From a virus: 64,000 nucleotides of DNA. Of this stretch, positions 9,533-20,258 are shown one piece after another. Position numbers and translations under genes: made by a program. The stretch's first letter is position 1. Each line of letters begins with the position of its first letter. The stretch lies in IMG/VR virus record IMGVR_UViG_3300013093_000019, positions 62,001 through 126,000 of that record. One strand, 5' to 3'. The notes beneath the pieces were generated by a model. It had not been told where the DNA came from, did no database searches, and saw only the letters and a list, made by a program, of their open reading frames with translations.

Positions 9533-12500
9533 TTATTCAATTGCCAATATGAACGGAGTCATATTCGCAAATAATGATTTTGTAAATGTTCTTCCTGATA
9601 ACACACCAGTTGCCTGGCTAATTACCAATCCTGGGCCAATACGGAAGTCACCGTTTTGGTCAGTTGATGTAAAGAACACCTTACCGTTGTTCAACTGAAT
9701 TGTTTCTTTTGTTTGAACAACGTCAGCTTTACCTCTTTGCGGTAAAGCACCGTAGTTTGTACCAGCACCTACATACTCAAACAAGTAACCAGAAGCTGAT
9801 TGATATGAGCGTTGATAGAAATTAATAATAGCACCGTCTGGGAATAATCCTGGATCAGTTACTGCTTCTTCTAAGTTAACAATATGATGTGTGCCATGAG
9901 TAGCATAATAGCTTTGTCCTGCAACAACCGCATTGTAGTTTCCGCCATTAGCTAAATCATATACTAGGGCATCAACGATTAATCCAACGTCACGTTTACA
10001 TTTTGCTACATTGTATGAACCAAATGCTTTGTTGATATATGCAATAGTTTCTGCTTGCATAAATGTTCTGTTGGCTTTTAGTATTGCGGCTGCATTAATC
10101 ACTGACTGAGTTGAACTCATGTTCAAGTTAATTGGTCTCTTAGGTAATGGTGCTTTTGGACCATTAGTAATAATACCTGTCAAGATATCAACGTTAATTT
10201 GTGCAACTTCTGCCCATTCAACATTACCAGGAGTGCCACTAGTTACTTGTGATACTGTTCCTTGGTATGTTGATGGTAGTGGAACACCTTCTACAATATT
10301 TGGCAATATTGATTTAATATAGTTGTACGCAGCCACTGCCTGTATTTGTTCACCGGGTAATGCTGTTGAACTTGCATTGAATCCATAGTAGTAAGTACCT
10401 GCCTGTACAGCTTGACGATTACCACCGTATAATAAGTCAATACTAATTGCATCAATCATGTATCCAACATCGCGATAACATGTTTCTGAATTGTAATTAA
10501 ATCCACTAGATTTAATTGCGTCAACATACGCAACTGCTTCTGCTTGGATATATGCTTTGTTTGCTTGCAAGTTTTCAAATGCTACATTAACGTTGAAACT
10601 TCCACTCGGAGTTAAGCTGTTTGGTACAATTAAATCTGTTACACCGCTTGTTCCTGTGTTTAGAATCTGTAGAATAACATTGAAGTCTGCGCCAATCGCA
10701 GATGCTTCTGCTGATGTTGCAGGACTTAATGATGTAGATTGAGTTGCGATTGACTGATAACGTGGACCAGATGTATCGTTCAACACAATTTTCTGTGCTA
10801 GATTTTTAACGTAGTTGATAGCGGCTGTAGTAGTTGTTAGTTCACTTGCAATAGCACCAACGTATCCGTTGTGATTCCAATACTGTTCGCCTGCAAAATA
10901 AATTTGACTGAAGCTGTTAAACGCTAAGTCTTGTGCGATCGCATCAACAATCAATCCTGTATCACGTGAGCATGTTGCTGTGTTGTATACAAATCCTGGG
11001 AACGCACTATTGATATACGCATTTGTTTCAGCAATAATAAAGTTTCTATTTTGTTCAATCATCATAGCTGAATTTACAGCGTTGATGTCTGTGCAAGTTG
11101 TTACTGGCAACGGACCGTTGACAACATATGGACCATTGTTTATAATATTAGTAATCAAATTAAGTCTGTCAGCAACAATAGTTGATTCTGCACTTGTACC
11201 TTTTGGTAAGTATGCAATTTGTGTAACAGTTGATTGATATGTTGTTACAGTCTCGCCTCTAATAATTTGATCAGCAATAATGCTTAGGTGTTGATATGCC
11301 GCTGTTACTTCTGGTAGCTCATTTGATACTGAACTTGAAGTTGTGCTGTAACCGTAATAGTAAACAGCACTTTGAATTGCCTGACGGTTGCCGCCATATA
11401 ACAAGTCAAAACTTACAGAGTCAATGATGTATCCTACATCTCTATAGCAAGTTGCTGTATTGTATGCAAATCCAGGAGTCTTAGTTGACTCAACAAACGC
11501 AACAGCTTCACTTTGGATGTACTGTCTGTTAGCTTGCAACAAGTTATATGAGTTAACCACGTTGGCATTAGTGCTTGTTGTGATTCCATTAGGGACAATT
11601 AAATCTGTTACACCAGCTGTACCTGTGTTTAATATTGATAATATTAAATCAAAGTCTGCACCAATAGTGTTAGATTCATCAATAGTTCCTGCGATACCTG
11701 TAATTTGTGTTTCTGTACCATAACGAGTACCACCAGTAATATTTTGAATTACCTGTTGTGATAATGTTTTAATATAAGAAATCGCAGCTGTCGTTGTAGT
11801 AATTTCTGAACCAATAGCACCAGTGTAACTTACTTGATTCCAGTATTGGATACCAGCAAATGTTGATTGGCTATCTGTTAAGAATAATAAGTCTTGTGCA
11901 ATAGCATCAACAATCAATCCTGTATCACGGTAGCAAGTTTGTTGATTATATGTGAATGGCGGATATGTGTTATTAATGTATTGTACTACTTCATCTTGTA
12001 TGAACGCACGGTTATCATTTAACAAGCTGGCCGCTTGTGATGCACCTGTTGGTAATGTTCCACTAGTTGTTACTGTTGGAGCACTTGAGTATCCGTTTAC
12101 TAAGATACTACCGATGATGTTTAAATCGTTTACAATGAATGATTCTGCACCTGCACCACCGACTAAACTCAAGTCGTACACTTGTGTAGTTGCTGTTTGC
12201 AATGGAGTTACAGGAGTATTAGAAATAATATAAGAAGTTAATGTTCCTAAGAATCCTAATGCCACATCTTCTTGAAGATTTTGTACTCCTGGAAGCAATA
12301 GTGTACCTGGAGTAATTGGATCTGGTGCTACAGTACTTGACAGTACTGTGTAGTACGCATTACCAGATGTATATAGATTGAAGTAGTTACTGTTATTAGG
12401 ATCGCCACCACCACTATTCAATGGATAATTTAGTGTAACGCTTTGATACGCTACATCAGCAACGATTGTACCAGGAGTTACATAAGGTTGGTTATTTGCA

Positions 12501-15500
12501 TCTACTTGGAGACCGTATTGGTCAACTACATAGAAACTTTGACCTACAACCATTCCTGTATTATCAATACCAGTAATTAAAATTGTTCCTGTTGTAAGAA
12601 CTCCGATGTTTGTATTACCTGTTAAGAAACCAGGAAGTCCTTGATAGTTTTTATAACCTTCTGGTGGCTCAACTTCCATAATCAATGAAATGTGTGGACG
12701 TAGGCCTGGATCAGCGATATAAACTTCCACGCTACCGCTCTGTGGGTATACACCGTTTGGATAATATGGAGCCACTGGTGGATTATAAATGTAACCACTA
12801 AATTCTCTTGTTCCATAGCCCTTAGATACTAAGCATTGATCACCAAAGTTGGCGTTAGAGTTAGTAATAGAAGCGATACCACCGTTCTCTGTTAATACAG
12901 CGGTTGAACAGAAGATCGTAAACACAGAAACTAACTGTGCGTATCCGTTGTTGTTAATGTGTATACCGATACCGCCCTGGTTAACTTGAGTAAACGCATC
13001 AAACACGAAAGAGTTAATTGGTGAACGAGCTGAAACTACAGCACCGTCTACAAGAGCACCGCCCATAGATCCATATGGATTAATACGGCGTTGTTGCCAA
13101 CGATCTGGAATAGCACTATCTAATAGTGGGAACACCAGTGTATCACCAAAGTATAAAGTAGTACTATCACCATAACCAACAGTACTTTGACTTAGTGTCA
13201 CTAGATATGTTCCAGTAGTTACTGTTGTTACTGAAGTTACGGTTGGAGCAATTCTTACGTCATCTCCTACAAGACCAGTATAGTTATAAATTCCGTTACC
13301 TTGTGTGCTTGTAGGTGCAACACCTGGACCGTTATTAACAATATTTGTAATTAAATCAAAGTTACGTGTTACAGATAATGTAGCGTTAGCACCTTTGTTA
13401 TAGAATGTGTTAATAACCTGTTGATTAGATACGATTGTTGCATCAACAAACGCAATAACCTCTGCTTGTATAAATGATCTATTTGCTTCTAGTAGTGCAA
13501 CTGCATTATTAACAAACGCATTATTGCTTTGTACAAGACCAATAGGTTTCTTAGCTGGTGCTGATGCAGGACCATTATTGATGATAGTAGTAATTAATTC
13601 AACATTAGTTGCGATTGAGGCTGCTTCATTTGATGTCGCCGCAGGTAAATTAGTTACCTGGGTAACCGCTGTTTGATAAGTTAGTGGCAACGGTGTAGCT
13701 GTTACAATACTTGAGATAATTTGACTCATGTAATTGTATGCTTGTGTGGAAGCATTTTGCTCTCTTGGCAAACTTGTGCTGGTATTATTGTAACCCCAAT
13801 AGTATACACCTGATTGAATTGCTTGACGATTACCGCCATATAACAAGTCAAAGCTCACACTATCAATAATATATCCTATATCTCGTTGGCATGTTTCAAC
13901 ATTATAGTTGAAAGCAAAGAATTTATTGATATAAGCAATTACCTCAGCTTGGATGAATGCCTTGTTAGCTAAAATGTTAGTTGCAGCTATGATTAAATTA
14001 CCGTCTGATGTTTCAGATAGTCCAATTGGTTCTTTGTACGCAACTTCGCTTGGTCCATTTTCAAGAATTTTAATAATTCTATCTGTTTCAGCGCCAATGC
14101 TATTGATCACTGAGCCATTTGCACTTATTAAATCAGTAGTAACTTGCGCCACATCTGTTTGTTGAGGAGTGATAACAATATTTTGTGCAATAGATTTAAC
14201 TAGAGTGTCAAGATATTGATAAGCTGCGATAGTTTGCGGAATTTCTCCTGCAATCGAAGTTGATGTGCTATCAAATGTATAGTAGTATACACCTGATTGA
14301 ATTGCTTGACGATTACCGCCGTGCAATAAGTCAAAGCTCACAGAGTCAATCATGTATCCAACATCGCGATAGCAAGTATCTGGATTGTAAACAAATCCGG
14401 CTGTCTTAGTTGCTTCTACAAATGCTACAGCCTCTGCTTGAATGTATGCTCTATTTGCTTGTAGTAATGTATAAGCACTATTAATGTTTGTAGATGTTGA
14501 TGCAGAAATACCGTTAGGAACGATTAGATCAGTTACACCAGATGTTCCAGAATTAATAATATGAGTAATTAAATTAAATTCTGTTTGTAATATTGTTGCT
14601 TCAGCTGTTGTGGCAGCGGTTCCTGTAACTTGAGGTACAGCATTTTGATATCTTGTACCTGCTGTAATATTTTGAACCACAGCTTGTGCTAGATTACTTA
14701 CGTAATTAATTGCGTTAGTTGTTGTTGTTAACTCATTACCAATAGAGCCAATGTATCCGCTGTCTTGATTCCAATATGACAATGCCGCAAAAGTTGCTTG
14801 ACTAGATCCATGTGTTGATGGATATAACAAGTCAAAAATAATACTGTCAACGATCAATCCTGTGTCGCGACTGCATTTTGCTTGATTATATTTGAAACTC
14901 TTATTAGCTTCAATCCATGCAATAACTTCTGCTTGCAGATATGACTTATTATTTTGTAGTGCTGTGAAAGCATTAACAACATTATAATCTGTGTTTGCTG
15001 TAAATCCGTTAGGAATAATTGTATCTGTAATTCCTGTCACGCCATTTGTTAAAATGTTTGTGATAACTGAAAACTCGTTAGCCACTGTAGATTTCTGTGC
15101 GTTAGTTGCAGGAACTGTAGCCACTTGTGTTACTGTATTTTGATAGCGTGGTCCTGAGAAATCATTAAGAACAATTTTTTGAGCAACGCTACTGATATAA
15201 TTCAATGCGGCTGTTGTTGTTGTGATTTCATTTGGAATGTTTCCAACATAATTACCGTGGTTCCAATATTGGATGCCAGCAAACGTACTTTGGCTGTTAC
15301 CGCCAAATAATAAATCTTGAGCCAGTGCATCAACAATTAATCCAGTGTCACGAGCACATTTAGCAGATGTAAATGTAAATGCTGATGTAGTAACTGTGGT
15401 ATTGTTGATAATCTGTAATGCCAATGATTTAGCGTAGTTCAGTGCAGCTGTTGTTGTAGTTAATTCTTTAGCTACAGAGTTAACACCACCGGTCCAGTAT

Positions 15501-18500
15501 GTAAGACCTGCTTCAATAGATTTAGCATTAGCATTTAAAATAATGTCTTGACTAATCGCGTCAATAATTAGACCAGTATCTCTATAGCATAGATCTTCTC
15601 TATAGATAAAGTTTGGAAAATTATCATCTACCCAGTTAATAACTTCAGTTTGAATAAATCTTCTGTTAGCCTGTAATAATACTTCAGCACTTACAGAACC
15701 CCAATCTGGTCCGTTTCCTGTTTGTACCGGAGGAGCCACAGATGGACCATTTTGAATAATATTATTCATAACACCAATTAGTTTTGTTACTAACGGTGCG
15801 GCTGTTGAACCATTAGTCAACACATAGTTAATAACTTGTGGTGCTGTTTGATATGTGTTTAATAAATTAGTTGCTGTAACATTGGCTAACACATCAACCG
15901 CAAGTTCCCCTAGATATGTAAAGGCATTTGTAGTTGTTGTGATTTCGTTTGGAATATAACTTGTTACACCATTCCAATAAGCAAGACCTGCTTCAACAGT
16001 TTTTGCATTTCCACCAAAGGCAACGTCATAGGCAATGTTTTCAACAACAAGACCAATATCTCGTTTACATTTTGCTCGGTTATAGACAAAGCCTTGATTA
16101 AACAAGTTAGTGTAAGCAATAGTTTCTGCTTGTATAAATGCTCTGTTAGCCATCAACATGTTGTAAGCATACGCTGTGTTAGGATCAACACTTGGTGTTA
16201 GGCTAATTGGAGTTTTAGATCCGGCAACTGAAGGGCCATTATTAATAATGTTTGTGATATTATCAATTAAACCGTAAGCTGTTGTAACTACTCCAGAGCT
16301 TGCTGTTGACAGCGCAGTAACTTGTGTAGAAGTATTTCCTGTTGTTGGATTAACAGTTTGACCAGTTAGGATTTTTCCAATAATATTTTTAATATGATCG
16401 TATGCCGCGACTACTTGAGGAACTTCGTTTGGTACCGCTGTTGAATTAGCATCGTACGAATAATAGTAAACACCTGCTTGGAAGGCTTGGCGGTTACCTC
16501 CATGAACAAGGTCAAAACTGATGCTGTCAATAATGTATCCTACATCGCGATAGCATGTTGCGTGATTATAGTCAAATCCAGGATTGTTTGCAGCCACCCA
16601 TGCAACAATTTCTGCTTGCATAAATGGTTTGTTTGCTTGTAGCAAGCTGTAAGCATTTAGAATATTTGTTGAAGTTGTTGCTATACCGTTTGGAACTATG
16701 GAGTCTGTTACTCCTGCTGTTCCAGTATTCAAAATGTTTATAATGTAATCAAATTCTTTACCAACAGTAACTTGTTCTGCCACGGTAGCAGCACTGCTTA
16801 ATATCTGCGTTACTGTATTTTGATAAGTTGTACCTGTTGCATTAACAATAATTGATTGAGCAAGTTGTTTTAGGTATTGGATCGCATTAGTTGTAGTTGT
16901 AATTTCTGCACCAATGGCACCTGTATAGCCTAAGTCTTGATTCCAATACTGCAAGCCTGCAAATGTAGTCTGACTATCACCTGCATATAATATGTCCATC
17001 GCGATAGAATCAACAATCAATCCAGTGTCACGATAGCATTTAGGTTCATTGTAAGCAAACTTATTATTATAGAATTGATCAACGTAGCTGATTACTTCCG
17101 TGATAATAAATGCTCTGTTAGCTCTTAAAATAGCAGCCGCATTTAAGATGTTAGTGTTAGCTGACTTAGTTACACTAATTGGTTTAAGAGTTAATGCAGA
17201 ATTAGGACCAGCGTTAATAATTTCTGTAATTAAATTAACCATTGACTGTAATGTCTGTGCTTCACTACTTGTAGCCGATGGTAAGCTAGTATTCTGTGAG
17301 CTAAGGTTACCTTCTGATTTTGTAATAACTTGGTTGATTACAATTTGTGATACAATATCTTTAATTCTATAATAAGCCGCAGTTACTTGTGGTGCTTCTG
17401 AAGCAACAATGCTGTCAGTGTCAGAGTATCCATAATATAAAACAGCACTTTGAATCGCTTGGCGATTGCCACCGTAAAGAATATCAAATGATACGCTGTC
17501 AATAATATATCCTATGTCGCGGTAGCATTTTGTTTGATCATAAACAAATCCAGGATTAGCTGCGTTAACATACGCAACCGCTTCTGCTTGGATATATGCT
17601 TTGTTGGCTTGTAAAGTGTTAAATGCGTTTTGTGCGTCAGCTGAAACAACTGTTATGCCATTTGAAACAATTTGATCTGTTACGCCTACAGTACCTGAAT
17701 TTAAAATATTAATAATAGTTGTAAATTCACTAGCGATAGTTGCCGCAGACTGTGTTGACGCCACACCTAATGTCTGTGTTAGTGTTGATTGATAGCGAGG
17801 ACCGCTTGTATTATTAGCAACGAGTTTTTCTGCTAAAATTTGTACATAGCTTAGAGCATTTGTTGTAGTCGATAACTCGTTGCCAATTTGTCCTGTATAT
17901 CCTTGTTGGCTCCAATATTGTAAACCTGCAAAATTGCTTTGTGTATATCCGTTACCACCAAACACTAAGTCAGCAACCATACTGTCGATGATTAGTCCAG
18001 TATCTCTAATGCAATTTTCTTTGTTGTACCCAAACAAAGTATTATTTTCATCGACATACGCAATTACTTGTTCTTGGAAGAAAGGTAAGTTAGCTAACAG
18101 TAATGTTCTTGCATTTACATAATCTTGAGGTGTTGGGCCAACGTTTACTGAATGCCCAACTTGGATTGTTCCTTCACTAACACTTACTGTAATTGATGTA
18201 GTATTAATCGCCCATGTACCTGTACCTACTGCACTTGGAAGCTGTACTGTAGAGTTAGGAAAGAACATTGTTCCATCCATTAACCATGGACCAGATTGGT
18301 TTGTACAGTTTTGAATATATGGTGAGTGGAATACGTCAATCTTTGTTCCGCCATAGTTAGGTGGAAACGCCGCACAGTATGCGCCACGGTTAGTGCCTGG
18401 AGTATAACCAGGACCAGGTAATAAACCTGATTGACCGTTTAAGAACTGCATCTGTGCAAGATAGTTACCTGATTGCACATGGAATAAGTCTTGAGTCTTA

Positions 18501-19396
18501 TTAATTGGCTCAATACTTGTTGTACGCAAGTCAGAACCGATAACTGAAGTATAAGGTTTTAATTCAATTGGATTATTTTCGTAGTAGTGACCTGGTGCAA
18601 CTTTAATACTTGTACCGTATTTGTAGTAAGGAGATTTTACTGCTCCGCCAATTGTACGGCAAGCACGGCTAGCATCTGCAGCACGACCATCATTAGTGTC
18701 GTCGCCGTCCATGCTAACATATAAAATATTTGAAACTGTTGGACTTGTACCTAGTGGATTATCTCCCCAAATGCGTACAGGACCATTTAAATTAATTGTT
18801 GGATTAACAATAGGACCTACATTGATATCACTACCTGTGCGGTCTAGTTTTTGACCAATGTTAATTTCTTGGCCGGTGAATCCTAATATTGAATCAGCTA
18901 CTACGTTATTAAAATAACCGTTAGCCCATGTCTTATCTGCACTACCTAGATTATAATTATCAGGTGTTTGTGGAATAAGATCTGATGTAAAGTTAGCGAA
19001 TACGCTAACAGTATCTGTACCAGTAATGTTACCAATTTGTACATTACCGTCTGCTGTAATGTTTCCAGTAGCGTGGATATTTCCAGTAACTTCTACTGAA
19101 TTTTGTAAACGAATTTTCCCTTCAGGTCCTGCAGAGATGAATACATCACCAACAGTATTAGTGATACTGCTACCTGTAATTACAAAATTCGCTAGGGTTG
19201 ATTTTTGTGGAACAATTAGATTTTGTAGTGCGGCTGTGCCGTTAACATCTAATTGGTATTGCGGAGTCGCGGTACTGATACCAATGCGGCCATCAATGAC
19301 GTCAAGGAATAATAAATTAGTTTCAAATGCTAGGTCAACGCCATTACGGATAAGGTTATCCGCAAGCATTGGCCCCGTAATGCGACCTACGGCCAT
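9533..19396 (-). CDS. giant modular virion protein, 3287 aa, split beta-helix
   Basis: Residues 1-220 are fibre-like (ITGPMLADNLIRNGVDLAFE, IGISTATPQYQLDVNG). A pectate-lyase-like beta-helix starts near 223 (ILYVSMDGDDTNDG) and reaches SPYIQNCTN near 360. It resumes only near 2109 (GGALVDGAVV, FDAFTQVNQGGIGIHI, NGYAQLVSVFTIFC). Between the halves lie ten copies, and after the second half five more, of a roughly 160-residue helical module marked by C-x-R-D-x-G-x-I-x-D. Two module types alternate: one with STFAGIQYWN and ITTTTAA, the other with GGNRQAIQSAVYYYG. The C-terminus (NGDFRIGPGLVISQATG, SGRTFTKSLFANMTPFILAI) is a conserved ending of marine T4-like structural proteins. It has its own late promoter and a GAGG ribosome site. 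Probably a long fibre or baseplate appendage; enzymatic activity is not shown. Confidence 0.8.
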   Translation of the reverse strand: MAVGRITGPMLADNLIRNGVDLAFETNLLFLDVIDGRIGISTATPQYQLDVNGTAALQNLIVPQKSTLANFVITGSSITNTVGDVFISAGPEGKIRLQNSVEVTGNIHATGNITADGNVQIGNITGTDTVSVFANFTSDLIPQTPDNYNLGSADKTWANGYFNNVVADSILGFTGQEINIGQKLDRTGSDINVGPIVNPTINLNGPVRIWGDNPLGTSPTVSNILYVSMDGDDTNDGRAADASRACRTIGGAVKSPYYKYGTSIKVAPGHYYENNPIELKPYTSVIGSDLRTTSIEPINKTQDLFHVQSGNYLAQMQFLNGQSGLLPGPGYTPGTNRGAYCAAFPPNYGGTKIDVFHSPYIQNCTNQSGPWLMDGTMFFPNSTVQLPSAVGTGTWAINTTSITVSVSEGTIQVGHSVNVGPTPQDYVNARTLLLANLPFFQEQVIAYVDENNTLFGYNKENCIRDTGLIIDSMVADLVFGGNGYTQSNFAGLQYWSQQGYTGQIGNELSTTTNALSYVQILAEKLVANNTSGPRYQSTLTQTLGVASTQSAATIASEFTTIINILNSGTVGVTDQIVSNGITVVSADAQNAFNTLQANKAYIQAEAVAYVNAANPGFVYDQTKCYRDIGYIIDSVSFDILYGGNRQAIQSAVLYYGYSDTDSIVASEAPQVTAAYYRIKDIVSQIVINQVITKSEGNLSSQNTSLPSATSSEAQTLQSMVNLITEIINAGPNSALTLKPISVTKSANTNILNAAAILRANRAFIITEVISYVDQFYNNKFAYNEPKCYRDTGLIVDSIAMDILYAGDSQTTFAGLQYWNQDLGYTGAIGAEITTTTNAIQYLKQLAQSIIVNATGTTYQNTVTQILSSAATVAEQVTVGKEFDYIINILNTGTAGVTDSIVPNGIATTSTNILNAYSLLQANKPFMQAEIVAWVAANNPGFDYNHATCYRDVGYIIDSISFDLVHGGNRQAFQAGVYYYSYDANSTAVPNEVPQVVAAYDHIKNIIGKILTGQTVNPTTGNTSTQVTALSTASSGVVTTAYGLIDNITNIINNGPSVAGSKTPISLTPSVDPNTAYAYNMLMANRAFIQAETIAYTNLFNQGFVYNRAKCKRDIGLVVENIAYDVAFGGNAKTVEAGLAYWNGVTSYIPNEITTTTNAFTYLGELAVDVLANVTATNLLNTYQTAPQVINYVLTNGSTAAPLVTKLIGVMNNIIQNGPSVAPPVQTGNGPDWGSVSAEVLLQANRRFIQTEVINWVDDNFPNFIYREDLCYRDTGLIIDAISQDIILNANAKSIEAGLTYWTGGVNSVAKELTTTTAALNYAKSLALQIINNTTVTTSAFTFTSAKCARDTGLIVDALAQDLLFGGNSQSTFAGIQYWNHGNYVGNIPNEITTTTAALNYISSVAQKIVLNDFSGPRYQNTVTQVATVPATNAQKSTVANEFSVITNILTNGVTGITDTIIPNGFTANTDYNVVNAFTALQNNKSYLQAEVIAWIEANKSFKYNQAKCSRDTGLIVDSIIFDLLYPSTHGSSQATFAALSYWNQDSGYIGSIGNELTTTTNAINYVSNLAQAVVQNITAGTRYQNAVPQVTGTAATTAEATILQTEFNLITHIINSGTSGVTDLIVPNGISASTSTNINSAYTLLQANRAYIQAEAVAFVEATKTAGFVYNPDTCYRDVGYMIDSVSFDLLHGGNRQAIQSGVYYYTFDSTSTSIAGEIPQTIAAYQYLDTLVKSIAQNIVITPQQTDVAQVTTDLISANGSVINSIGAETDRIIKILENGPSEVAYKEPIGLSETSDGNLIIAATNILANKAFIQAEVIAYINKFFAFNYNVETCQRDIGYIIDSVSFDLLYGGNRQAIQSGVYYWGYNNTSTSLPREQNASTQAYNYMSQIISSIVTATPLPLTYQTAVTQVTNLPAATSNEAASIATNVELITTIINNGPASAPAKKPIGLVQSNNAFVNNAVALLEANRSFIQAEVIAFVDATIVSNQQVINTFYNKGANATLSVTRNFDLITNIVNNGPGVAPTSTQGNGIYNYTGLVGDDVRIAPTVTSVTTVTTGTYLVTLSQSTVGYGDSTTLYFGDTLVFPLLDSAIPDRWQQRRINPYGSMGGALVDGAVVSARSPINSFVFDAFTQVNQGGIGIHINNNGYAQLVSVFTIFCSTAVLTENGGIASITNSNANFGDQCLVSKGYGTREFSGYIYNPPVAPYYPNGVYPQSGSVEVYIADPGLRPHISLIMEVEPPEGYKNYQGLPGFLTGNTNIGVLTTGTILITGIDNTGMVVGQSFYVVDQYGLQVDANNQPYVTPGTIVADVAYQSVTLNYPLNSGGGDPNNSNYFNLYTSGNAYYTVLSSTVAPDPITPGTLLLPGVQNLQEDVALGFLGTLTSYIISNTPVTPLQTATTQVYDLSLVGGAGAESFIVNDLNIIGSILVNGYSSAPTVTTSGTLPTGASQAASLLNDNRAFIQDEVVQYINNTYPPFTYNQQTCYRDTGLIVDAIAQDLLFLTDSQSTFAGIQYWNQVSYTGAIGSEITTTTAAISYIKTLSQQVIQNITGGTRYGTETQITGIAGTIDESNTIGADFDLILSILNTGTAGVTDLIVPNGITTSTNANVVNSYNLLQANRQYIQSEAVAFVESTKTPGFAYNTATCYRDVGYIIDSVSFDLLYGGNRQAIQSAVYYYGYSTTSSSVSNELPEVTAAYQHLSIIADQIIRGETVTTYQSTVTQIAYLPKGTSAESTIVADRLNLITNIINNGPYVVNGPLPVTTCTDINAVNSAMMIEQNRNFIIAETNAYINSAFPGFVYNTATCSRDTGLIVDAIAQDLAFNSFSQIYFAGEQYWNHNGYVGAIASELTTTTAAINYVKNLAQKIVLNDTSGPRYQSIATQSTSLSPATSAEASAIGADFNVILQILNTGTSGVTDLIVPNSLTPSGSFNVNVAFENLQANKAYIQAEAVAYVDAIKSSGFNYNSETCYRDVGYMIDAISIDLLYGGNRQAVQAGTYYYGFNASSTALPGEQIQAVAAYNYIKSILPNIVEGVPLPSTYQGTVSQVTSGTPGNVEWAEVAQINVDILTGIITNGPKAPLPKRPINLNMSSTQSVINAAAILKANRTFMQAETIAYINKAFGSYNVAKCKRDVGLIVDALVYDLANGGNYNAVVAGQSYYATHGTHHIVNLEEAVTDPGLFPDGAIINFYQRSYQSASGYLFEYVGAGTNYGALPQRGKADVVQTKETIQLNNGKVFFTSTDQNGDFRIGPGLVISQATGVLSGRTFTKSLFANMTPFILAIE
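9930..18040 (-). repeat. 15-copy coding repeat, C-x-R-D module array
   Basis: Fifteen in-frame copies of a module of about 160 codons, each with a Cys-x-Arg-Asp-x-Gly core. Ten copies precede and five follow the resumed beta-helix segment of the same gene. DNA identity is locally high: a 37-base stretch is identical at 13801-13837 and 14284-14320. Confidence 0.85.
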
Positions 19397-19487
19397 GTTA
19401 GCTCCTCAATACACCGTGTTTCACGGATAACCACCTTTCATTGCGGGTTTACCACAGTATGTTCTGCTAGAGATCCAGCATCAACTG

Positions 19488-19495
19488 TATTTATT
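19488..19495 (-). promoter_or_regulatory. late promoter AATAAATA
   Basis: The minus strand reads AATAAATA 92 bases before the start of the 3287-codon gene. The 121-base gap between genes also holds a perfect hairpin CCGTG-TTT-CACGG at 19414-19426, inside the leader just before the GAGG ribosome site. Confidence 0.65.
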
Positions 19496-19517
19496 ACTGA
19501 AATTTTAAATCAAATGA

Positions 19518-20258
19518 TTAGGATTCAAAAGGAGCGCCGTAACCATCAAATCCTTGTATTGTTACGACAGGTACACTAGGTACTGGGTAAGAGCCTGGGG
19601 TAAACACTACATAAGTGCCAGTTCCAAACGAGGTTGTAATCACAGTTCCTGATGAAATTGGAGAGATTGAACCCGGAGAAATTGTTAATGTGCTTGCTGT
19701 GATGCTATATCCTACTACTTCAGATCCGTTAACGCCCGTTCCTGACAAAGTTGCGCCGATATTAAAGTCTGCGATTTCAGAAACATACAATGTTGTGGTG
19801 TTTGCTGGTTCGTTTCTAATAATCGTAGTAGAAGTAGTTAGAATGTTTGATGGTGTGCTTTTAACTAGGATGTAGTCTGTACCACCTATTTGATAAACGT
19901 TATCAACTACTACCACAACATTTTGTGGAGAACTTACACTAACATCATACGGTAGTGGACCAAAGATTGTGTTTGCGTAATCGCCGTTAGTAAAAGTAGT
20001 TTGTGTAATTGTAGCCTGTCTATTAGTCAATACTCGTTGCCATGTGCCATTGACATAAGCTTCAATATCGCCTGTACCTAATTGTGTGTTATAACGTAAT
20101 TGTCCGTTAACAGGAGTAGCAGGACGCTGTGCTTTTGTTCCAGCTGGAATTTCTAAGCTATTTGTACTGTCAGTAACAATGCGGCCATCGCTTTCTACAG
20201 CGAATTGGTTTCTCATCGGACTGTTTCTATCGATAGGTTGTCGTTTAATAAATTTCAT
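19518..20258 (-). CDS. virion structural protein, 246 aa
   Basis: A beta-rich protein. The N-terminus is charged (MKFIKRQPIDRNSPMRNQ). It is followed by a small domain with TKAQRPATPVNGQLRYNT and IEAYVNGTWQRV, a pattern common in phage fibre and tail proteins (the same xxGxLRYNTxxxxxExYxxGxW style appears in many virion proteins). The rest is Thr/Ser/Ile-rich strands ending in Pro-rich VPSVPVVTIQGFDGYG. The start overlaps the stop of the upstream 107-residue gene by one base (TAATG), so translation is coupled. The gap after its stop contains the late promoter of the 3287-residue gene, so it ends its own cluster. Exact role unknown. Confidence 0.7.
   Translation of the reverse strand: MKFIKRQPIDRNSPMRNQFAVESDGRIVTDSTNSLEIPAGTKAQRPATPVNGQLRYNTQLGTGDIEAYVNGTWQRVLTNRQATITQTTFTNGDYANTIFGPLPYDVSVSSPQNVVVVVDNVYQIGGTDYILVKSTPSNILTTSTTIIRNEPANTTTLYVSEIADFNIGATLSGTGVNGSEVVGYSITASTLTISPGSISPISSGTVITTSFGTGTYVVFTPGSYPVPSVPVVTIQGFDGYGAPFES

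Noticed and set aside
9930-18040. CRISPR-like or IS-related repeat array
   Set aside because: Repeats are long, in frame and part of a coding module; no spacers or terminal inverted repeats.
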